Source: Planctomycetota bacterium (GTDB lineage Bacteria > Planctomycetota > UBA1135 > UBA2386). From it: a stretch of DNA of 37,289 nucleotides. The number at the start of each line of letters is the position of its first letter. Within the stretch, counting starts at the first letter, position 1. The stretch is from contig JAEUHQ010000064.1 in the NCBI GenBank assembly GCA_016794565.1, forward strand, positions 1 through 37,289, read 5' to 3'. The translations under genes were made by a program, and so were the position numbers. The notes beneath the pieces were generated by a model. The model had not been told where the DNA came from, did not search any database, and worked only from the letters and a program-made list of their open reading frames with translations. Shown piece after piece: positions 24,086 to 31,549 of this stretch.

Positions 24086-26164
24086 TCAGCGGCGCGTGAG
24101 GACGTGCTGCCAGGCTTCGATGCGTTCCAGCGGTGCCAGCTTCTCGCCGAAGAGGTCGCGCTGCCAGCCGGGCATCGCGATGCCCAGCGAGTCGGCCGCC
24201 GCGCCCTGTTCGATCGCGGTGTCGGGGTTGCCGAGGTCGAGCGCGTAGAGACCGCCGACCGCGAGCCAGCGCATGTCCTTGCGCACGAGATCGGCGTCGC
24301 GCGTCGCCGCGAGCAGTGCCTTCATGCGCTCGTCGGTGGCGGCGAGGCCCGCGGGTGTCGTGTCGCCGAGTCCGTCGACCGCCTGCAGGAACGAGCGTTC
24401 GACGCGATAGCGTGCCGCACCCGCGGCGTCGCCGTCGCGTTCGGCGAGAACGCCGAGGTCGCGGAAGTGGTCGGCGAGGCGTGCTCGCAGCACAGGGTGC
24501 GGTTTCTGCACGACGGCTTCGATCGCCAGGTCGGCCTTCTGCGCGCGGCACTGCATGGTGCTGAGCAGCACACGGAGTTCCGGGTTCGCCGGGTCGAACC
24601 CGAGCGCGTGGCGCGCGATCCGGGCCGCTTCGGCGACGCGACCACCGCGCGCGAGGATCTCGCCGAGCAGCACGTACAGCGGCGGATCGAACGGCCGCAG
24701 CTTCAGCGCGCGGGCCGCGGTCGTCGCCGCGCCGGCCAGATCGCCGTCGATCATCTGCTCCTGCGCGAGCAACTGCAGCCACCGCGGCTCGAACGGCATC
24801 CACGCGGCGGCGTGTTCGATCGCGGTGCGCGGCGGATGTTCCCCGGCGGCACGCGCGGCGAGGTACGGGGTCGCGAGCGTGTTGCCGATGACCGGGAGGG
24901 CGCCGAGACCGCACAGTGCGACGCCGAGCGCCGCGTCGACCGTCCGCCGGCGCCGTCCCGGTGCCCGCGCCGCGTCCGCGCGCCCCACGAGCAGGAAGGC
25001 GACCGCCGCGGCGGGTGCGTTCCCGAGCGGCGAACGCACGAGCATCAGGAGCAGGAATACGAACAGCGGCACCTGCCGCGAACGGTCCGCTGCGCCGCGC
25101 TGCAGCGCGAACAGCACGAGGGCGAACAGGACCAGCCCGGGCAGGCCGCCCTCGACGAGGATCTCGATCCAGTCGTCGTGCGCGGTGCGCACTTCGCTCG
25201 CGAACTTGCGTCCGTGGCTCGACATCTCGATCTCGTCCTGGCTCCGCACCCGCGGGTACTGGATCGCGAACTGGCCCGGTCCCTGACCGAAGAGCGGCGA
25301 CTCGCCGAACAGCTTCGTGCTGCCCTTCGCGATCTCGACGCGCACTCCGAGCGTCACCGTGCCGCGCTTCTGCTCCGCCACGACCGCGGACGTGTCGACC
25401 GGTTCGGGCCGCGGCAAACCGAGCGCCAGGACCGCGCCGAGCAATGCACCGCCGGCAGCGACCGCGAGTGGCACCACACCGCCGGCCTTGCGGCGCACGA
25501 TCGCGAGCAGCGCGAGTCCGAGCGGCAGTGCGACGAGTCCCGACCGGGACTGGTTCACGACGAGATACGCCGAAGCCGCCGCGATCGCCGTGAAGGCGAG
25601 CGGTCGCCGGCCCGACACGACGGCCACTGCGGCCGCGAACACCGCGGTCGCCTCCGATGCGACGTTGAGGTTGCCGAAGACGGAGACCGGTTCGCGGCGC
25701 GAGCCGTAGCCCGCGATCTCGGCGAGGCCGAGGTGCTGCAGGAGGCCGAACAGCGACGTCGCGAGCAGCGTGGCGGCGAGCGGCGTGCCGAACGCGTCGG
25801 GCCGAGCGGCGCCGATGCGCAGCGCCACGACGAGCGCGAACCAGTGCGCGAGCCGGTACGCGGCCTCCCATGGCTGGAAGGACAGCGGTCGTGCGTCGGT
25901 CGCGCCGATCGCCTGCCCGACGAAGTTGATGGCTGCGCTCGCGGCGAGGAACCCGAGCAGCCACCAGAGCGCCCGTTCGCCGCGCGCGGTCGGGAGCGAG
26001 CGCAGGCCGAGGAGCGACGCCCCCGCGGCCACGAGCAGGAGGCCGCGCCGCACCTGTTCGAAGTCGACCCAGAGCGGGTGGAACGGCACGGCGAGCAGCG
26101 CGACGAACGCCCACGGCAGCCACGTGGGCGGCGCCGCGGGGACGCTCGTCACCGGTCCGCTCAT
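24086..26164 (-). CDS. O-antigen-ligase-like membrane protein with TPR-like C-terminal domain
   Basis: A 692-aa inner-membrane protein. Residues ~15-430 are polytopic and contain the Wzy_C/O-antigen ligase signature region: KLFGESPLFGQGPGQFAIQY and then HDDWIEILVEGGLPGLVLF in a long periplasmic loop. Enzymes of this superfamily join polyprenyl-linked glycans to lipid A core or protein, or polymerise them. Residues ~440-692 are soluble helical repeats (LKLRPFDPPLYVLLGEILA, HALGFDPANPELRVLLSTM), typical TPR spacing. The ATG at 26164 overlaps the ftsY stop (ATGA), so it is translationally coupled to a housekeeping gene. Which glycan it transfers is unknown. Confidence 0.85.
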   Translation of the reverse strand: MSGPVTSVPAAPPTWLPWAFVALLAVPFHPLWVDFEQVRRGLLLVAAGASLLGLRSLPTARGERALWWLLGFLAASAAINFVGQAIGATDARPLSFQPWEAAYRLAHWFALVVALRIGAARPDAFGTPLAATLLATSLFGLLQHLGLAEIAGYGSRREPVSVFGNLNVASEATAVFAAAVAVVSGRRPLAFTAIAAASAYLVVNQSRSGLVALPLGLALLAIVRRKAGGVVPLAVAAGGALLGAVLALGLPRPEPVDTSAVVAEQKRGTVTLGVRVEIAKGSTKLFGESPLFGQGPGQFAIQYPRVRSQDEIEMSSHGRKFASEVRTAHDDWIEILVEGGLPGLVLFALVLFALQRGAADRSRQVPLFVFLLLMLVRSPLGNAPAAAVAFLLVGRADAARAPGRRRRTVDAALGVALCGLGALPVIGNTLATPYLAARAAGEHPPRTAIEHAAAWMPFEPRWLQLLAQEQMIDGDLAGAATTAARALKLRPFDPPLYVLLGEILARGGRVAEAARIARHALGFDPANPELRVLLSTMQCRAQKADLAIEAVVQKPHPVLRARLADHFRDLGVLAERDGDAAGAARYRVERSFLQAVDGLGDTTPAGLAATDERMKALLAATRDADLVRKDMRWLAVGGLYALDLGNPDTAIEQGAAADSLGIAMPGWQRDLFGEKLAPLERIEAWQHVLTRR

Positions 26165-27087
26165 GCCGACGCGGTCTTGCCGAAGTCGAGGATCGCGTCG
26201 ACGTACGGTTCGACGCGGAACGGCTCGAGGTCGTCGATGCCCTCGCCGACGCCGAGGAACTTGACCGGCACCGGCAGCACGTCGCGGATGCCGAACACGG
26301 CGCCGCCCTTCGCGGTGCCGTCCATCTTCGCCAGGATCAGGCCGGTGACCGGTGCTGACCGCGCGAACTCGCTGGCCTGCCGGATCGCGTTCTGGCCCGT
26401 GGTGCCGTCGAGCACGAGCAGCGTTTCGTGCGGCGCCGTGGGCAGGTTCTTCTTCACGACGCGGACGATCTTCTCGAGCTCGGTCATCAGGTTCTTCTGC
26501 GTGTGCAGGCGGCCTGCCGTGTCGAGGATCAGGTAGTCGACCTTGCGAGCGATCGCCGCGGACACCGCGTCGAACGCGACGGCGGCGGGGTCCGCACCCG
26601 TCCCCTGCTTCACGATGGGGATGCCGAGGCGTCCGGCCCACAGCGTGAGCTGCTCGACGGCCGCCGCGCGGAACGTGTCGCCGGCGCCGACCATCACCGT
26701 GCGGCCCTGCTGCTGGAGCCAGTTCGCGAGTTTCGCGATCGACGTCGTCTTGCCGGCGCCGTTCACGCCGACGACGAGGATCACGGTCGGTCCGTCCGTC
26801 GCGTGCGCGAGCGAGCCCTCGCTGCCCTGCAGCATCGCGACGAGGCGGCGGCGCAGGAACGCGGGGACCTCGGCGGTCTCCTTCACTTCGCGGCGCTTCC
26901 ACGCGGCCTTCAGGTCCTCGACGACCTTCGTGCCGACCGGGCCGAGGTCGCTGTTGTACAGGACCTCTTCGAGCTCCTCGAGGAACGCCTCGTCGAGCTT
27001 GCGACCGATGGAGAACAGGCGGCCGAGGCCCGCCGTCAGCACGTCGCGGGTCTTCTTGAGCGCCGACAGCAGTTTGCCGAACACCAT
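26161..27087 (-). CDS. ftsY: signal recognition particle receptor FtsY
   Basis: GTPase that docks SRP-ribosome complexes at the Sec translocon. The 308-aa form contains the N domain (from MVFGKLLSALKKTRDVL) and the G domain: P-loop VGVNGAGKTTSIAKLA, the GDTFRAAAVEQL motif, DTAGRLHTQ, the AKMDGTAKGG specificity motif and GVGEGIDDLEPF near the end. It lacks the long acidic A domain of Escherichia coli FtsY, as in many bacteria. The start at 27087 is supported by a GGGAGGA Shine-Dalgarno about 6 nt upstream. It sits 26 bp after nusB and overlaps the next gene by 4 bp. Confidence 0.97.
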   Translation of the reverse strand: MVFGKLLSALKKTRDVLTAGLGRLFSIGRKLDEAFLEELEEVLYNSDLGPVGTKVVEDLKAAWKRREVKETAEVPAFLRRRLVAMLQGSEGSLAHATDGPTVILVVGVNGAGKTTSIAKLANWLQQQGRTVMVGAGDTFRAAAVEQLTLWAGRLGIPIVKQGTGADPAAVAFDAVSAAIARKVDYLILDTAGRLHTQKNLMTELEKIVRVVKKNLPTAPHETLLVLDGTTGQNAIRQASEFARSAPVTGLILAKMDGTAKGGAVFGIRDVLPVPVKFLGVGEGIDDLEPFRVEPYVDAILDFGKTASA

Positions 27088-27113
27088 GCGTCCTCCCGTT
27101 GCGTCCGCCGCGT

Positions 27114-27617
27114 TCAGCCGGCCGTCTCGGCCGCGCGTCCCTCGGGGGCCGCGTCGGACGGCTTCTCGGTCGCCTTCTTGCGCTCGGCCTCGAGATCGAT
27201 GCGCACGCGGTCGAGGATGCCGTTCACGAAACCGCCCGAGTTCGCGGTCGAGAACTTCTTGCCCAGCTCGATCGCCTCGTTGATCGCGACCTTCGGCGGC
27301 ACGTCGCCGCAGAACATGAGCTCGTAGATCGACATCCGGAGGATGTTGCGGTCGACGTTCGCCATGCGGCGAAGGTCCCAGTTGCGCGCGACGGCCGCGA
27401 GCCTGCCGTCGATCTCCTCGCGATGGGCGAGAGTGCCCTCGACGAGGCGCAGCGCGAACTCCTGCACGTCGTCTTCGCCCTGACCCTCTTCCGCGCACAT
27501 CTCCGCCGCCGACTTGCCGACGTCGTGCGCGTAGTCCGCGCCGCGCAGATCGAACTGGAAGAGGATCTGCATGGCGATCTCACGGGCGCGCGTGCGGCGA
27601 CGGACGGGGACGGTCAT
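27114..27617 (-). CDS. nusB: transcription antitermination factor NusB
   Basis: A 167-aa RNA-binding protein that with NusE (S10) binds boxA in rRNA operon antitermination. Family features are RRRTRAREIAMQILFQFDL at the N-terminus, RRMANVDRNILRMSIYELMF, and the C-terminal signature PKVAINEAIELGKKFST followed by FVNGILDRV. The ATG at 27617 gives the expected N-terminus. The last ~20 residues (an Ala/Glu/Pro-rich tail) extend slightly beyond the typical ~140-160 aa family length. It follows ribH by 61 bp, the common ribH-nusB order, and precedes ftsY. Confidence 0.96.
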   Translation of the reverse strand: MTVPVRRRTRAREIAMQILFQFDLRGADYAHDVGKSAAEMCAEEGQGEDDVQEFALRLVEGTLAHREEIDGRLAAVARNWDLRRMANVDRNILRMSIYELMFCGDVPPKVAINEAIELGKKFSTANSGGFVNGILDRVRIDLEAERKKATEKPSDAAPEGRAAETAG

Positions 27618-27678
27618 GGGAAGAGAGCGGTTTCCGGGGGAAACGGGGCGGGAGACTGTAGCCAGCCGCGCGGATCGA

Positions 27679-28155
27679 TCAACCGGCCCCGTCGATGCGG
27701 CGCCGCAAGTCGGCCATCGACAGCGCCGCGAGCGCGGCGTCGGCGCCCTTGTTGCCGGCGTCTCCGCCGGCGCGCGCGAGGGCCTGGTCCATCGAAGCAC
27801 AGGTGAGGACGCCGAAGCCGAGCGGCACTCCGGTGTCGAGGCCCGTGCGCATCGCACCGTCGGTGACACCGCTGCACACGTAGTCGTAGTGGTCGGTGCC
27901 GCCGCGCACGACGGCGCCGAGCATCACGAGTGCGTCGAAACGCCGCGCGTCGGCGAGCCAGCGGCACGCCATCGGCAGTTCGAACGCGCCGGGAACCCAC
28001 AGCACCTCGACGTCGCCGTCGGCGACCCCGTTCTCCCGCAGCGTCTGCAGCGCACCATGGAGCAGGCGCTCCGTGACGACCTCGTTGAAGCGCGCGACCG
28101 CGATGCCGACGCGCAGTCCGCGCCCCGCCGGCGAGCCCTGGAGGATCCTGACCAT
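27679..28155 (-). CDS. ribH: 6,7-dimethyl-8-ribityllumazine synthase
   Basis: Condenses 5-amino-6-ribitylaminouracil with 3,4-dihydroxy-2-butanone 4-phosphate, the penultimate step of riboflavin synthesis. The 158-aa length is standard. Motifs: VGIAVARFNEVVTERLLHGA, VLWVPGAFELPMACRWLA, LGAVVRGGTDHYDYV with the catalytic His in GGTDH, and VPLGFGVLTC, followed by the C-terminal helix with NKGADAALAAL. No other riboflavin genes are nearby. The upstream TACGGT hexamer 6 nt before the ATG may be its promoter. I saw no FMN riboswitch in the 80 bp before it. Confidence 0.97.
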   Translation of the reverse strand: MVRILQGSPAGRGLRVGIAVARFNEVVTERLLHGALQTLRENGVADGDVEVLWVPGAFELPMACRWLADARRFDALVMLGAVVRGGTDHYDYVCSGVTDGAMRTGLDTGVPLGFGVLTCASMDQALARAGGDAGNKGADAALAALSMADLRRRIDGAG

Positions 28156-28161
28156 GGGCGG

Positions 28162-28167
28162 ACCGTA
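28162..28167 (-). promoter_or_regulatory. -10-like TACGGT before ribH
   Basis: On the minus strand TACGGT ends 6 nt before the ribH ATG at 28155. The distance suits a leaderless start of transcription for the ribH-nusB-ftsY unit. Confidence 0.35.
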
Positions 28168-28235
28168 GCGGTGGCGGTTCGCCCGGGGAAGCGTTCGCGG
28201 GTCCGCTGTTCCTTCGGTGCCGTGGTTGGTTCACG

Positions 28236-28634
28236 ATGCCGCGGCCCATGGAGACCCTGCCGTTCTGGTTCTCGTTCGTCACGACGGTCGTGCTGCTCAC
28301 CGGCGCACTGCTGACCGGATGGACCCGCAAGCGCAGGCTGCACCTCTGGCTCGGTCCCCTCGTGATGGTCTCGCTGGTCGTGACGATCGTGCTGACGGAA
28401 GAACTCGTGCGTCGCTACGACTTCCCGGCGGACGTGAAGCGCATTCACCTGTGGTTCGCGAAGACCGGCGGGCTGCTCGCGCTGCCGGTGATCCTGACCG
28501 GCGTCGCACTGTGGAGGACGGAGAAGGCGCGGCGCTGGCACAAGGCCGCCGTGCTCGTCTGGCTCGTGAGCGTGCTCGCTGCGACGGGCACCGGCATCTG
28601 GATGTTCAGCCACGGCGCCGTGAAGACGGGCTGA
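28236..28634 (+). CDS. small four-helix membrane protein with conserved-looking histidines (DUF420-like?)
   Basis: Unrecognised 132-aa inner-membrane protein with four predicted TM helices (about 8-28, 36-55, 71-92, 102-124). A His stands near the start of the second, third and fourth helices (His36 in RLHLWLGP, His71 in RIHLWFAK, His102 in RWHKAAVL). This recalls the DUF420/YozB and small b-type cytochrome folds, where such His residues bind haem or copper, but the match is by pattern only. An ATG at 28248 is an alternative start. It diverges from ribH and is convergent with the anti-sigma gene 16 bp away, so it appears monocistronic. Confidence 0.72.
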   Translation: MPRPMETLPFWFSFVTTVVLLTGALLTGWTRKRRLHLWLGPLVMVSLVVTIVLTEELVRRYDFPADVKRIHLWFAKTGGLLALPVILTGVALWRTEKARRWHKAAVLVWLVSVLAATGTGIWMFSHGAVKTG

Positions 28635-28650
28635 GGTTCGCCGGCCGCGG

Positions 28651-29985
28651 TCAGCGGTTCGTGCGCGGCGGCAGTCGCAGCGCTCCGGTCGGGAGCCGTC
28701 CCTGCCACAGTTCGCGGTCGTTCGAGTCCCACAGCGTCGCCTCGAAGTGGAACTCCGCCGCGAGACTCGCCGCACCGGCGAGTTCCACGAGTCCCTTTCC
28801 GTCCAGGCGCCAGTAGTCGGCGCATGCGACGAGCGACCGCGTGGCGCCGGGCGCATGCCGGATCATCGAGTTGTCGTGACCCATCACGACGCCGAGGTTC
28901 TTGCGCGGCTCCATCCGGGCGGGATCGCCGTCCCCGGTCGCGACGAGCAGCGACCAATGGAAGGGCTGCGGGACCTTCGCCATCGTGATCCCGACGACGT
29001 TGTAGGTGCGCGGGTGGTCGCCGACGTTCTGCAACTGCACCGCGAGCGGTGCATGGTCCAGGTCACTGCAGCCGGTCGCGAGCACGAGCCGCGCCCGCAT
29101 GCCGTCGTGCGTCGGGCCCCAGTCCGAGACGAGGCCGGTGGCGATCACCTTCGTCGCGACGACGAGGGGCTCGGCGAACGTGGGCCAGCCGCCCGCCACG
29201 GGCGGCGGCACGGACTCGACGCGCAGTTCGATCGTCCACTCGCCGACCTGGTCGAGCAGGAAGCGGCGCGGGCCGTCGCTCGGCATGTTCCCGATCGCCC
29301 AGAGGAAGTCCTCGCGCCATTCGCGGTCGCCGGGTGCGCCGCCGAGGTACGGCGGCGGAGACTCCGCGTCGAGAACGAAGGCCCGCAGCGGGACGCGGCG
29401 CGTCGCGGTCGTGGCGATCGTCGTCGCGTCGTCCGCGAGACGCGCCGGGATCCGGGCTCCGTCCGGCGCGTGCAGTGTCGCGCGCACGACCACGGGGGCC
29501 GCCTTGCCAGGGTTCGCCGCGGCCTTGGCGCGATCGGCAGCGAGCGCCGCGATGGTGGTGTCCGCGCCGAGCCTCTCGATCATGACTTCGCAGCCGGTCG
29601 CCGCGATCCGGTTTTCCCACACGAACTCGATCGCGGCGTCGGTGAACACCGGCTGCTTGCTGTCGCCGACCGGCGCGACCCGGAGGCCGACGACGTCGTT
29701 GTGTGCGGCGGCGCGGTCGGCGCGCGCAGTCGCGAGCAGGGCGGCCACGACGACGACGGCGGCGGCGGCGAGCGCGGGCCGCCACCAATGCGTCGTGCGG
29801 TGCCCTGTCCGCGCCGGTGTGCCGAGGGCTTCGAGCAGCGCCCGGTCGGCGGCAGCGAGCGCAGTGAACTCGGCGTGCAGTGCGGGGTCCGCGGCGAGGC
29901 GAGCGCGCAGCGCGCGGGCCGTGGGTTCGTCGAGGTCTCCCTGGACCAGCGAGGTGATCTCGTGTTCGCGCGTGTTCTCGTTCAT
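28651..29985 (-). CDS. membrane-anchored anti-sigma-like protein
   Basis: A 444-aa protein encoded directly after an ECF sigma factor gene with a 4-bp ATGA overlap, the classic arrangement of an anti-sigma factor. Residues 1-60 are a short helical cytoplasmic part (LVQGDLDEPTARALRARLAA, LHAEFTALAAADRALLEAL) like the N-terminus of planctomycete anti-sigma proteins, but without the zinc-binding His-x3-Cys-x2-Cys motif. A single TM helix spans about 71-87, followed by a ~350-aa extracytoplasmic beta-rich domain (FVWENRIAATGCEVMIERLG, GEWTIELRVESVPPP, VQLQNVGDHPRTYNVVG) of unknown function that might sense an envelope signal. A GAGGAG Shine-Dalgarno supports the start. Confidence 0.75.
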   Translation of the reverse strand: MNENTREHEITSLVQGDLDEPTARALRARLAADPALHAEFTALAAADRALLEALGTPARTGHRTTHWWRPALAAAAVVVVAALLATARADRAAAHNDVVGLRVAPVGDSKQPVFTDAAIEFVWENRIAATGCEVMIERLGADTTIAALAADRAKAAANPGKAAPVVVRATLHAPDGARIPARLADDATTIATTATRRVPLRAFVLDAESPPPYLGGAPGDREWREDFLWAIGNMPSDGPRRFLLDQVGEWTIELRVESVPPPVAGGWPTFAEPLVVATKVIATGLVSDWGPTHDGMRARLVLATGCSDLDHAPLAVQLQNVGDHPRTYNVVGITMAKVPQPFHWSLLVATGDGDPARMEPRKNLGVVMGHDNSMIRHAPGATRSLVACADYWRLDGKGLVELAGAASLAAEFHFEATLWDSNDRELWQGRLPTGALRLPPRTNR

Positions 29986-30539
29986 GGCAGCAACTCCTCG
30001 CGGTCGGGCAGGCGCTCGGCCAGCGCCACCAGCGCCGCGTGCATGCGGGACTTCACGGTGCCGAGCGGCAGGCCGAGTGCCGCCGCGATCTCGGGCTGCC
30101 CGAGCCCTTCGCCGCGCAGCAGCAGGACCTCGCGGTGCGCCGGCGACAGCCGCTGCAGCGCCGCGAACACACGCTCGCGCCGTTCCTGCGCGTGCAGATG
30201 GTCGAGCGGCGTCGCCGCGTAGGCACGCAGGGCCGCGGGCGAGAGGTGCGCTTCGGCCGATGCGTCCGCGATCTCGTGCGCAGAACGGGCGTCCCGCCGG
30301 CGGCGGAACGAGCAGAGCACTCGCAGCGCCAGCCGATGGAGCCAGGTGGACAGCTGCGAGTCGCCGCGGAAACCGGGCAGCGCTCGGCACGCCTCGGTGA
30401 GCACATCCTGCATGCCGTCGTCGGCGTCCTGGCCGAGCAGCCGCTCCGCGAACCGACGAACGCGCGGGGCGGCGGCGAGAAGCCGTTCGCAGCGTTCGGT
30501 CGCGAGGCCTTCGGGCGGGTGCGACACGGTCTTCGGCAT
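29982..30539 (-). CDS. ECF-type RNA polymerase sigma factor
   Basis: A 185-aa sigma-70 family protein of the extracytoplasmic-function class. Region 2 includes DADDGMQDVLTEACRAL and GDSQLSTWLHRLALRVLCSF with the following Arg cluster; region 4 is ALQRLSPAHREVLLLRGEGL and IAAALGLPLGTVKSRMHAAL, the -35-binding helix-turn-helix. It would direct transcription of a small regulon under control of the adjacent membrane protein. The gene lies 54 bp after the alpha/beta hydrolase gene on the same strand. Confidence 0.92.
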   Translation of the reverse strand: MPKTVSHPPEGLATERCERLLAAAPRVRRFAERLLGQDADDGMQDVLTEACRALPGFRGDSQLSTWLHRLALRVLCSFRRRRDARSAHEIADASAEAHLSPAALRAYAATPLDHLHAQERRERVFAALQRLSPAHREVLLLRGEGLGQPEIAAALGLPLGTVKSRMHAALVALAERLPDREELLP

Positions 30540-30593
30540 CGCCTTCGTTGGTGGCTCGAACCGCTGCTGCGGTTCGGGGAATCCGTGAGAAGT

Positions 30594-31385
30594 TCAGGCG
30601 CCGCGCAGGAACCCGACGATCCGGTCGTACGCGAGGGCGCTTTCGAGCAGGAGGCTGTGCCCGGCGTCGGCGATGCACTCGTGCCGCGCGCCCACGATGC
30701 AGGCGGCCGTCGCCTCGACCTCCTTCGGCAGTGTCAGGTTGTCCTCGGCGCCGGCGAGGCAGAGCGTCGGCGTCCGCACCTTCGCGCACAGCGTGCGGCC
30801 GTCGAACTGCTGCAGCGCGCGCGCCTGGGTCCGCATGAAGACGCGCGATTCGTCGCTCGGCTTCGTCGCGCGCACGATGTCGTCGACGACGTTCGCCTTG
30901 TTCTGCAGGAACGTGTCGCCGAACAGGAAGGGCGCCGTCAGCTCGCCGAGGAAGCGGCCGTCGATCTCGGTGCAGAGGATCTCGAACCACCGGTAGACGC
31001 GCCGGCTGCGTTCGGTCTGCAGCGCGGAGCTGCACAGCAGCACCAGGCCGTCGATCGGAGCGCCGGGCTCGGCCGCAGCCTGCAGCGCGACCTTGCCGCC
31101 GAGCGACGTGCCGACGAGCGCTACCGGCCGCGGCAGCGTCGCCGCCACCGCGAGTGCATCGCGCGCCGCTTCGACGAACGAGAACGTGCCGTCCGGCAGC
31201 GGACTCGACGGCGACAGTCCGACCGGGTCGATCGCTGCGCACGTGAAGCCGCTCCGCGCGAAACGGCGCGGCAGCGTGCCGAAGAGCCGCGCGCCCGCGC
31301 CGAGCCCCGGGATCAGTACGACGCCCGGGCCGTCGCCTTCGCGGCTGTGGTGGATCGAGCGGCCGGCGCGGACGACGTGGGGCAT
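30594..31385 (-). CDS. alpha/beta hydrolase
   Basis: A 263-aa alpha/beta-hydrolase-fold enzyme. It shows the oxyanion region LIPGLGAGARLFGTLPRRFA, the nucleophile elbow VGTSLGG (Ser94), an Asp in CLAGAEDNLTLP and the catalytic His in DAGHSLLLE. A cap region of about 60 aa separates the core strands. There is no signal peptide. Such proteins are esterases, lactonases or C-C hydrolases, and the substrate cannot be predicted. It is the first gene of a likely operon with the sigma factor and anti-sigma genes. An enol-lactone hydrolase (PcaD)-like or MhpC-like enzyme is possible. Confidence 0.85.
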   Translation of the reverse strand: MPHVVRAGRSIHHSREGDGPGVVLIPGLGAGARLFGTLPRRFARSGFTCAAIDPVGLSPSSPLPDGTFSFVEAARDALAVAATLPRPVALVGTSLGGKVALQAAAEPGAPIDGLVLLCSSALQTERSRRVYRWFEILCTEIDGRFLGELTAPFLFGDTFLQNKANVVDDIVRATKPSDESRVFMRTQARALQQFDGRTLCAKVRTPTLCLAGAEDNLTLPKEVEATAACIVGARHECIADAGHSLLLESALAYDRIVGFLRGA

Positions 31386-31549
31386 GGGGTGGAGCGGTGC
31401 GCGGCGGGTTCTCGGTCGAGCGGATCGTTGCCGATCGCGCGATCAGCCGCGACCATGCGCGGCGTGAGTCTCAGCGGTCACGGTACGGATGCAACGGACT
31501 ACGGCGACATCTTCGCCTCGAGCGGACGCGTCGCGTCGGAGGATGCCCG

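Noticed and set aside
28156..28235. FMN riboswitch before ribH
   Set aside because: The 80-bp gap is too short and lacks the conserved RFN boxes.
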